Positions 6,580 through 12,105 of a stretch of DNA of 12,105 bases are shown in pieces (position 1 is the stretch's first letter; every line of letters begins with the position of its first letter). The DNA lies in contig JADLBI010000183.1 of the NCBI GenBank assembly GCA_020847775.1, positions 1 to 12,105 of the forward strand. The letters run 5' to 3'. The notes under the pieces are model-generated. The model saw only the letters and a program-made list of their open reading frames with translations. It ran no database searches and was not told the origin of the DNA. Both the position numbers and the translations under genes were made by a program. Origin of the DNA: Opitutaceae bacterium (GTDB lineage: Bacteria > Verrucomicrobiota > Verrucomicrobiia > Opitutales > Opitutaceae).

Positions 6580-7281
6580 ATGCCAGTCGAAATGCGCCGG
6601 TTTCCCCTCCTCGTCGCGCTCCTGTTCGCCGTCCTGCCCCTGCCCGCGCAGGAAGTGCAGCAGCACGGCCTCGTGTTTGAGAAATGGGTGCGCGATAATT
6701 TTTTCGGCGGCTACGTCCCGCCCGGCTACACGCAGAAGTGGGACATCCCAGCCGCCGCCAACCGCGACCACGGCGGACTCCCCGTCAACCCCAAGGCCAC
6801 AAAATACAACACCCCCGTCGATCTTGGCGACGCGCTGCGGCAGTTCGACATCGCGGAGCCGTTCATCCTCATCATCGGCTACTGGATGCAGGAAGGTGAT
6901 CGCAAACGCATGGTCAACATCGTCGCCCCGGTCATCACGCCAGCAACCATGCGCCAACTCTGGGGCGACATCACCCGCGAGGATCTCGCGCGGCTCGACG
7001 CGCTCATCAAGGACCGCTCGCTCGACTACCGCGAGGCGCGCCAGCGGGCGCAGGCGATGAAGAAATCCCCGCCGTTCAACACGAGCATCATCACGCTGAA
7101 TCCGAAAATTGACTCGAAGGGCCAGCGCCGCCTGCAATGCAGCCTGAGCTTCACGAAGGTTTTCAAACATCTCGCGCCGGAAGCCGATGGCGGCATCCAG
7201 GAGACTCCCGTGCTCTGGGGCGTGCCCTTTACGGAGACGATCTCCTCGAAACCGCGCTCGTTTGACGGCAACGATGATTGA
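6580..7281 (+). CDS. Secreted protein of unknown function with endonuclease-like core
   Basis: A 233-aa protein with a clear N-terminal signal peptide: RR, then a hydrophobic stretch LLVALLFAVLPL and a likely cleavage near PAQ (residue ~24). The mature part resembles type II restriction endonucleases in layout: KWDIP (D55), then LPVNPK (K72), then VDLGDALRQFDIAEPFILIIGYW, a central strand of the kind that follows the PD-(D/E)XK active site. D55 and K72 could be the D and K of that motif, but the residue two before K72 is N70 instead of D/E/Q, so catalysis is doubtful. No export-linked partner such as an immunity gene is visible. Start: ATG 6580 or ATG 6592, with no strong ribosome site for either. 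It diverges from the lyase gene and is followed by 41 bp of spacer before the convergent LacI gene. The gene is real; its function is not known to me. Confidence 0.75.
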   Translation: MPVEMRRFPLLVALLFAVLPLPAQEVQQHGLVFEKWVRDNFFGGYVPPGYTQKWDIPAAANRDHGGLPVNPKATKYNTPVDLGDALRQFDIAEPFILIIGYWMQEGDRKRMVNIVAPVITPATMRQLWGDITREDLARLDALIKDRSLDYREARQRAQAMKKSPPFNTSIITLNPKIDSKGQRRLQCSLSFTKVFKHLAPEADGGIQETPVLWGVPFTETISSKPRSFDGNDD

Positions 7282-7322
7282 GGCCTGCTAGTCCGCGCTG
7301 ACAGGTGGATGGGCGTGGGTTC

Positions 7323-8381
7323 TCAGCCGGTCCCTTCCCGCCTTTTATCCGGCGCGGTGGGGCCGTCCTGCCAGTAGCCATCGATCAAGATGCGGTGCGC
7401 GATAGCGGGCACCCCGCGCTCGTTGCGGTAAAGCATGCCGATCAGCGTGTCCACGGCCACCCGGCCGATCTCGATCGAGTTCTGGTTGATGCCGGCCCGC
7501 CCCGCATCCGGCACGGCGGTGCCCGCCATGGCGACATCATCCGGGATGCGCAAGCCGGCCATGTTGAGCAAGTCCCGCGTGGCGGGGAGCGAGCTGGTCA
7601 AAATCGCATCCGGTTTGTGTCGACGAATCCACGGCAGATACGGCTGCACATCGCGCTCGTTGCCTTCCTTTTCATCAAACACCAGATGCGGGACGCGATG
7701 GGACGCCGGCCACTGAGCCTGCTCGGTCAAAAAGCCGCCGAGAAAATTGTGCAGGCTACGCTCATCGGTCTGCTGGGTCAGCATGAGCGCGATACGCCGG
7801 TAGCCATACTCGCGCAGCACGCGGGCAGCGAGCGCGCTCGAATGAAACTGATGGTTGGTGATCAAATGGAACTGCGGCTGCTTGAGGGAAAACCCGAAAG
7901 TGACCGCGGTGAATTCGGCAAAGTCGTGCGTTAGCACGGCGTTGTCGTGGGGCTGGGGCGGCAGCAGCAACCCCTGAATCCCACGGGCCAGCAAAATACG
8001 TTTCAACGCATCGTCTCCCAGCCGGCTTTGCCCGGGGGCGATGATTTCCAATTTGTAGCCCAGCTCCTGCGCCCGCGCCATCGCCCCCTCGCGATACTGA
8101 CGGAAATCCAAGATCCGGTCCATCCCGTGCGGCTGGGGATAAAAATCGAGCCACGCCAGCGTGGCTTGGTAAGCCCTGGTCCGGCGGTCGCGCCGGTATT
8201 CGGCGAGCGCGCGCAACAATGGATCCGGGCGGTAAGCCTGCTTTTGCGCCAACTCCTGGATGCGCCGCCGGGTCGCCAGCGATATCTTGGGATCGTTGCG
8301 GAGCGCCTTGGACACGGTGACATGCGAGACCTTGGCGATTCGCGCCAGATCCCGCATCGATACTCGTTGTTTCATCGCCAT
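7323..8381 (-). CDS. LacI-family transcriptional regulator
   Basis: DNA-binding repressor of 352 aa that probably senses a sugar-derived ligand. The helix-turn-helix occupies residues 9-28 (MRDLARIAKVSHVTVSKALR). The hinge position reads YRPDPLL (50-56) followed by ALAEYRR, without the usual YxPNxxAR hinge helix. The periplasmic-binding-protein-like effector domain runs from about residue 70 to the end, with the family features GIQGLLLPP, a central YGYRRIAL strand, IPDDVAMAGT and IGRVAVDTLIGML. I chose ATG 8381 (MAMKQRVSMRDLA) because the helix-turn-helix starts within ten residues of it; an open frame extends a further 36 codons upstream but looks non-coding. ATG 8375 is equally possible. 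It diverges from the dehydrogenase-symporter pair across 194 bp and is likely to regulate that pair and itself, and perhaps also the lyase. Confidence 0.9.
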   Translation of the reverse strand: MAMKQRVSMRDLARIAKVSHVTVSKALRNDPKISLATRRRIQELAQKQAYRPDPLLRALAEYRRDRRTRAYQATLAWLDFYPQPHGMDRILDFRQYREGAMARAQELGYKLEIIAPGQSRLGDDALKRILLARGIQGLLLPPQPHDNAVLTHDFAEFTAVTFGFSLKQPQFHLITNHQFHSSALAARVLREYGYRRIALMLTQQTDERSLHNFLGGFLTEQAQWPASHRVPHLVFDEKEGNERDVQPYLPWIRRHKPDAILTSSLPATRDLLNMAGLRIPDDVAMAGTAVPDAGRAGINQNSIEIGRVAVDTLIGMLYRNERGVPAIAHRILIDGYWQDGPTAPDKRREGTG

Positions 8382-8383
8382 GA

Positions 8384-8393
8384 TAATCGGCCG
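8384..8393 (-). repeat. Inverted 10-mer, copy near LacI start
   Basis: Reads CGGCCGATTA on the minus strand, just upstream of the LacI start. The identical 10-mer is found on the plus strand at 8508-8517, about 60 bp before the dehydrogenase start. The core CGGCCG is itself palindromic with a central CG-type symmetry often seen in LacI-family operators. An operator role is inferred only. Confidence 0.3.
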
Positions 8394-8507
8394 GGGGCTT
8401 GGGATTCTCACCGTCGGTTTTTCCCCACGGCCTGATGGAGCGACCATGTCGGAGCGCCGGGCAGGATTCCAGTGTATTCTCCCGCGCACTTTTCGCCGCG
8501 ACCAGGG

Positions 8508-8517
8508 CGGCCGATTA
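8508..8517 (+). repeat. Inverted 10-mer, copy near dehydrogenase start
   Basis: Reads CGGCCGATTA on the plus strand and pairs with the opposite-strand copy at 8384-8393. The two copies are 114 bp apart, a distance compatible with repressor-mediated looping, but chance occurrence in this GC-rich sequence cannot be excluded. Confidence 0.3.
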
Positions 8518-8575
8518 AGTTTCGCCCATCACCCCTCTCCGCCATTCACCCAACCGGTGTCTTGGCCAAACGCTC

Positions 8576-9649
8576 ATGCTCCCCTCCTCCGCCGCCCCAT
8601 CAACCCCCACCGCCCCGCAAGGCCCCAACGGACAACGCGTCCTGTTTGCCTTGGGTCGGCAGGAAAAGGAGGCGTTTTTTCCCCTCGAGCCCAAGTCCAC
8701 CCGGGACGATGTCGCGTTCATATTTATCCATCCTCCCGACAAGGACGGGCCGCGGGAAAACTGGGCGAAGACACTGCGGGAAATCGCGCCGACCGTCTTG
8801 GTGTCTTGTTGGCAAACGCCGAGCTTGCCCGCCGGGCTTTGGCGGGAACAGGCCTTTCCCCTCAAATACGTGTGCCACCTTGCCGGATCGGTCGGGGCCC
8901 TGGTGCCGCGCGAGCTGCTCACCGACGGGTTGCTGGTTTCGAACTGGGGCGCCACGATCCAACACACCGTCGCCGAGCACGCGCTGCTGCTGACTTTGGC
9001 CGCCCTGCGCAATCTGCCGTATTGGCGGACCCACGACCAAGCGGCCCACTATTGGTGGCGCAAAAAAGATCTGCAGACTCGCACCCTCCGGGGTCGTCGG
9101 GTCGGCCTGCACGGGTTTGGCGCGGTCGCCCGCGAGTTGCGCGAACTGTTGCGGCCGTTCGGCTGCGTGGTGAGCGCGCCCTCCGCCGGCGTCCCGGCCC
9201 AAGTGTATCTGGAACACGACGTGACCGGCTTCGGCACCTTGGAGGAACTTTTCTCAAACTGTGAAATCCTCGTCGAGTGTGAAGCGTTGACCCCGACCAG
9301 CCGCGGCTCCGTCAACGAATCCCTGCTGCGCCAATTGCCCATCGGAGCGGTTTTCGTCAACGTCGGCCGGGGCGCGGTGGTGGACGAGGCGGCGCTCGCG
9401 CTGGTCGCGCGGCAGCGGAATCTGCGCGTGGCGAGTGATGTCGTGACCGCCGAACCCTTCAGTGCCGAGTGCCCGCTGTGGGCGCTGGATGACGCCCTGA
9501 TCTCGCCGCACATCGCGGGACCGACCTTTGATCTTTATCCCCAACTGGGCGCCCTCGCGCTGACGAATATCGAGCGGTATTTCAAAGGCCTGCCGATACC
9601 GGAGCGTGTCACGCTCGAAGCCCACGACCGCGCCACCAAGGACGCGTGA
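8576..9649 (+). CDS. NAD-dependent D-2-hydroxyacid dehydrogenase
   Basis: Cytosolic oxidoreductase of 357 aa interconverting a 2-hydroxy acid and a 2-keto acid with NAD(P). The nucleotide-binding loop is G177-LHGFG-AVA (G177, G180, G182). The catalytic triad of the family is complete: R265 in NVGRG, E293 in TAEPF and H312 in SPHIAGP. Upstream, AEHALLLTLAALRNLP is the usual interdomain helix. The first ~20 residues are Pro/Ser-rich and precede the first strand (RVLFALG), so the real start might be slightly internal, though no other ATG fits. The substrate cannot be read from sequence; the neighbours suggest a sugar-acid breakdown product, and glyoxylate/hydroxypyruvate or phosphoglycerate-type substrates are also possible. 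The symporter follows after 49 bp on the same strand, probably in one transcript. Confidence 0.9.
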   Translation: MLPSSAAPSTPTAPQGPNGQRVLFALGRQEKEAFFPLEPKSTRDDVAFIFIHPPDKDGPRENWAKTLREIAPTVLVSCWQTPSLPAGLWREQAFPLKYVCHLAGSVGALVPRELLTDGLLVSNWGATIQHTVAEHALLLTLAALRNLPYWRTHDQAAHYWWRKKDLQTRTLRGRRVGLHGFGAVARELRELLRPFGCVVSAPSAGVPAQVYLEHDVTGFGTLEELFSNCEILVECEALTPTSRGSVNESLLRQLPIGAVFVNVGRGAVVDEAALALVARQRNLRVASDVVTAEPFSAECPLWALDDALISPHIAGPTFDLYPQLGALALTNIERYFKGLPIPERVTLEAHDRATKDA

Positions 9650-9698
9650 GGGCCACGGTCAACAGATATTATCCGGCCCAACGCAACACCACCCCATC

Positions 9699-11459
9699 AT
9701 GCTGCAATACTACGATTATATCACCATCGCCCTGTATCTCGCCTTTTTGCTGGGGGTCGGCTGGGTATTCGGACGCATGTCGAAATCCGCCAGCGATTAC
9801 ATTCGTGGCGGAGGCACGGCGACATGGTGGCTGGTGGGCTCCAGCGCGGGGATGGCCACGGTCTCCGCCTACACCTTCACAGGGGCGGCCGCGGCGGCAT
9901 TCGAAGCCGGACCCACGGTCCTGGTCATCTACGCCGCGAACGTGATCGCCTACGTTACGCACGCGCTTTGGTTCGCGCGCCGTTTCCGGCAGAGTCGCGC
10001 CTACACGGATGCGGATATTTTGCGGATTCGTTTTGGCCCTGAGGTGGAACAATTCCGGAGCTACTACGGACTGCTCATCGGCGTCTCCCTCGGGGCCGTT
10101 CCACTGTGGGCCCTCGCGGTGTTTTGCGCGACCATCTTCAAACTGGATTCAACCCAGATCATCGTCGTGCTCGGCGTGGTCGTCACCCTGTATGCGATGA
10201 AAGGCGGCAAGTGGGCGGTGATGGGCAACGATTTCGTGCAATCACTCATCGTGCTCCCGATCACCTTGGTCGTGGCCTATCTGTGCTGGCGGGCGGTCGG
10301 GGGGTGGGACGGTTTCCTCGCCCTGTTCTCACGGCCGGATCTCGCGGCGGATTTTGAACTCATCAAACCCGCGGGCAGCGGCGACGGACGTTTCGATCTG
10401 AGCTGGGTGCTCGTGGTTTTCGCGATCCAATACATCGGGCAGGTGAACTTGCTGCAATCGCAACGGTTTCTCGCGGCGCGCGATGGCCGCGAAGCCAGCC
10501 GGGCGGCGTGGTTTTGCGCGGCGGCGCTGGGGGTTGGCGCCCTGGTCTGGTTCATCCCGCCGATGGTGGCGCGCGCCTTGTGGTCGCCCGAGGTGCTCGC
10601 GATCCCGGTCGAACGCGGCGGGGCCGCCTATGCCGTGGCCGCGCTGAAGGTGCTGCCCAACGGCCTGATCGGGGTGATGCTTGTGGCCATGTTCGCCACC
10701 ACCTTGAGCACGATGGATGTGGCGCTGAACTCCAACGCCGGGATTTTTGTGCGCAACGTGATGCCGGCCTTGCGCGGGTTGTTCCGCCTGCCGCCGCTGT
10801 CGGACAGCGCGCAAGTCTTCGCCTGCCGCATCGCGACCGTGGTGTTCGGCGTGGTGAGCATCTTGGTGGCGGTGTTTTATTCGCGGCTGAAAAACTTCGG
10901 GCTGTTCGATTCCTATTTGATCGTCGGCTCGATCATCGGGCTGCCATTAACCATCCCCATGATCGCGGGCCTTTTGATCAAACGGCTGCCCCGTTGGTCG
11001 TTCTTCGCCATCTTCGCCGCCTCGCTCGCCCCCGCGGTTTACTCGCTGTTGGACGAAAGCCTCTCTGATCGCCACTGGACCTACACCGAACGCGGCGCCT
11101 TGGTCCTCCTCTTCGGCGTCACCACGACCTTGATTTGCATCCCCTTCTACGCGCGTTCATCCCAGGGATTCCGCGACCGCGTGGAGGCCTTCTTCGAACG
11201 CATGCGGACCCCGCTCTCCTCTGAGGAAAAAGGCGTCGGGAGTGATCGCGCCCAGGCTCTGATCCTCGGGCGCTTCTCCACCCTGATGGGAGGTTTGCTG
11301 CTCCTCCTGCTGCTCGTGCCGAATGACGCCGAGGCGCGCTTGAGCATCCTCTTCATCGCATTCTCCGTGATGGCGCTGGGCAGCTTGCTGTGGCGCGCAG
11401 GCGCCAAGCGGGAGGTCAGCCAAGTGCGCGCGACCGACCCTACCGATTCGGCCGCTTGA
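9699..11459 (+). CDS. Sodium:solute symporter (SSS family)
   Basis: Inner-membrane secondary transporter of 586 aa with about 13-14 hydrophobic segments, driving uptake of an organic solute with Na+. The first membrane segment starts at once (ITIALYLAFLLGVGWVF), followed by the family's region DYIRGGG...WWLVGSSAGMATVSAYTFTG (34-61). The segment MFATTLSTMDVALNSNAG (331-348) corresponds to the helix that supplies Ser/Thr ligands to the second sodium site. A cytosolic loop of ~35 residues (about 486-520) precedes the final helices. I placed the start at ATG 9699, since the 31 codons before it overlap the dehydrogenase gene and are hydrophilic with no family resemblance; no ribosome site is obvious. 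The substrate is unknown; co-location with the dehydrogenase, LacI regulator, lyase and sulfatase suggests a monosaccharide or uronic acid. Confidence 0.92.
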   Translation: MLQYYDYITIALYLAFLLGVGWVFGRMSKSASDYIRGGGTATWWLVGSSAGMATVSAYTFTGAAAAAFEAGPTVLVIYAANVIAYVTHALWFARRFRQSRAYTDADILRIRFGPEVEQFRSYYGLLIGVSLGAVPLWALAVFCATIFKLDSTQIIVVLGVVVTLYAMKGGKWAVMGNDFVQSLIVLPITLVVAYLCWRAVGGWDGFLALFSRPDLAADFELIKPAGSGDGRFDLSWVLVVFAIQYIGQVNLLQSQRFLAARDGREASRAAWFCAAALGVGALVWFIPPMVARALWSPEVLAIPVERGGAAYAVAALKVLPNGLIGVMLVAMFATTLSTMDVALNSNAGIFVRNVMPALRGLFRLPPLSDSAQVFACRIATVVFGVVSILVAVFYSRLKNFGLFDSYLIVGSIIGLPLTIPMIAGLLIKRLPRWSFFAIFAASLAPAVYSLLDESLSDRHWTYTERGALVLLFGVTTTLICIPFYARSSQGFRDRVEAFFERMRTPLSSEEKGVGSDRAQALILGRFSTLMGGLLLLLLLVPNDAEARLSILFIAFSVMALGSLLWRAGAKREVSQVRATDPTDSAA

Positions 11460-11467
11460 CGCGGCAT

Positions 11468-11503
11468 GGTTCAAACCCGGCGGCCAATCACCGCCCCTGA
11501 ACC
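11468..11503. terminator. Candidate bidirectional terminator stem-loop
   Basis: Inverted repeat between the convergent symporter and sulfatase genes. The outer arms are GGTTCA (11468-11473) and TGAACC (11498-11503), the inner arms GGCGG (11479-11483) and CCGCC (11491-11495), with a 7-nt loop and an asymmetric internal bulge. It begins 9 bp after the symporter stop. No T-run follows on either strand, so it is not a textbook intrinsic terminator. Confidence 0.4.
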
Positions 11504-11513
11504 AGGAGTAATC

Positions 11514-12105
11514 TCACAATTCCGCGCCATCGGCCCACAGGTTTGGGCCGTGCAGCGCGAAATCGCCGCGCGCGGGCCAGCGCAGTTTCTGGCCGCCATC
11601 GCGGGTTTTGCAAGGGCCGTTGAAATACACGCTTTGGGCAAACCAGCGGAACAGTTCCCGCTCCAGCCGGTCGCGCAGCGGCCGCGCGGATGCATCGCCC
11701 CAGAGGTTCTGACGCTCATCGGAATCCGCCGACAAATCGTAGAACTCGCCGTCTTCCTGCCCGAGATAGACGACCAGCTTGTGCGTCGGTGTGCGCATCA
11801 TAATCTGATAGTTGTCCTCACAAAAGACATGATCACGCCGGGGCGCGGCTTGACCTTGCAACATCGGCCATAAAGACCGGCCCTCGAGCCGCGCGGGACG
11901 CGGCACACCCGCGGCATCGAGGAACGTCGGCCCGATGTCCAGCAGTGACACCAGCGCATCCTCCGCCGACGGCGCGCGAACGCGGCCGGCCACGGCCGCG
12001 CCCGGCACGATGAAAAACGGCACGCGCACGACGCTTTCATACATGAGCCATTTGTAAGCCAGCCCATGGTCGCCGAGCATATCCCCGTGGTCCGAACAGA
12101 AGATC
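11514..12105 (-). CDS. Sulfatase, C-terminal part (gene runs off the window)
   Basis: C-terminal ~197 residues of an S1-type sulfatase, which hydrolyses sulfate esters on polysaccharides or other metabolites. The visible part opens with IFCSDHGDMLGDHGL (minus strand, from 12104), the conserved metal-binding SDHG region, followed by YKW with the usual lysine, and VRVPFFIVPG. LLDIGPTFLDAAGVP and the closing block THKLVVYLGQEDGEFYDLSADSDERQNL are also typical. The N-terminal part, with the Cys/Ser that is converted to formylglycine, the rest of the active site and any signal peptide, lies beyond the window. The reading frame is open to the edge, so this is a window truncation, not a broken gene. 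It converges on the symporter with 54 bp between the stop codons. Substrate specificity cannot be judged. Confidence 0.92.
   Translation of the reverse strand, partial: IFCSDHGDMLGDHGLAYKWLMYESVVRVPFFIVPGAAVAGRVRAPSAEDALVSLLDIGPTFLDAAGVPRPARLEGRSLWPMLQGQAAPRRDHVFCEDNYQIMMRTPTHKLVVYLGQEDGEFYDLSADSDERQNLWGDASARPLRDRLERELFRWFAQSVYFNGPCKTRDGGQKLRWPARGDFALHGPNLWADGAEL

Larger units (their letters stand above)
8382..8575. promoter_or_regulatory. Divergent regulatory region, LacI gene / dehydrogenase gene
   Basis: The 194-bp region should carry the promoters of both divergent units. I see no consensus -35/-10 pair. Its notable content is a 10-mer present once near each gene start in opposite orientation, and the palindrome TTGGCCAA at 8562-8569, six bases before the dehydrogenase ATG. 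Either could serve as a LacI-family operator. No ribosome binding site of good quality precedes either start. Confidence 0.45.

Noticed and set aside
5759..7060. Plus-strand open frame of 433 codons spanning the lyase gene and the secreted-protein gene
   Set aside because: It runs antisense to the PL22-like gene and then out of frame through the secreted-protein gene; the end is Ser/Arg/Thr-rich frame-shift noise.
8382..8489. N-terminal extension of the LacI regulator by 36 codons
   Set aside because: LacI-family proteins start a few residues before the helix-turn-helix; the extension has no resemblance to any domain and would use up the divergent promoter region.
1..12105. CRISPR array, tRNA, rRNA or insertion-sequence remnants
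   Set aside because: I saw no regularly spaced repeats, no tRNA-like cloverleaf, no rRNA sequence and no transposase or terminal inverted repeats when reading both strands by eye.

Overview
The window is GC-rich, densely coded and shows no phage or IS genes. It looks like an accessory carbohydrate-use region of an Opitutaceae-like Verrucomicrobiota. That assignment is an inference from gene content: a sulfatase, an SSS-type symporter, a PL22-type oligogalacturonate lyase and a LacI regulator whose hinge reads YRPDPLL instead of the usual YxPNxxAR. No rRNA, tRNA or other phylogenetic marker is present to confirm it.

Left part (59-5223, all minus strand, transcribed right to left): a compact three-gene unit. 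The first gene is a single-polypeptide MmeI-like (type IIL) restriction-modification enzyme with an intact nuclease motif and intact methylase motifs. Next is a 118-aa protein that reads like one domain of a DNA sliding clamp. Last is a class III nucleotidyl-cyclase domain fused to a C-terminal GAF-like domain. The genes are tightly coupled: the Shine-Dalgarno of gene 2 overlaps the stop codon of gene 1, and genes 2 and 3 overlap as GTGA. I know of no described system with this composition. It is the best candidate here for a new defence or DNA-damage signalling system: a DNA-modifying and cutting enzyme, a possible DNA-tracking subunit and a second-messenger synthase with its own ligand-sensing domain. 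The function is inferred, and no obvious effector (TM, TIR, nuclease or protease) is visible inside the window.

Middle part (5288-7281): a cytosolic PL22-like oligogalacturonate lyase (minus) lies 64 bp upstream of the restriction cassette. It diverges from a small secreted protein (plus) whose core resembles a PD-(D/E)XK endonuclease although it carries a signal peptide.

Right part (7323-12105): a LacI-family repressor (minus) diverges from a D-2-hydroxyacid dehydrogenase and a sodium:solute symporter (both plus, probably one transcript). A sulfatase truncated by the window edge (minus) converges on the symporter. Together the lyase, repressor, dehydrogenase, symporter and sulfatase suggest uptake and cytosolic catabolism of (oligo)uronides or a related plant/algal polysaccharide product under LacI control. 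The restriction/cyclase cassette looks like an insertion beside this locus, and its cyclase gene is visibly poorer in G+C than its neighbours.
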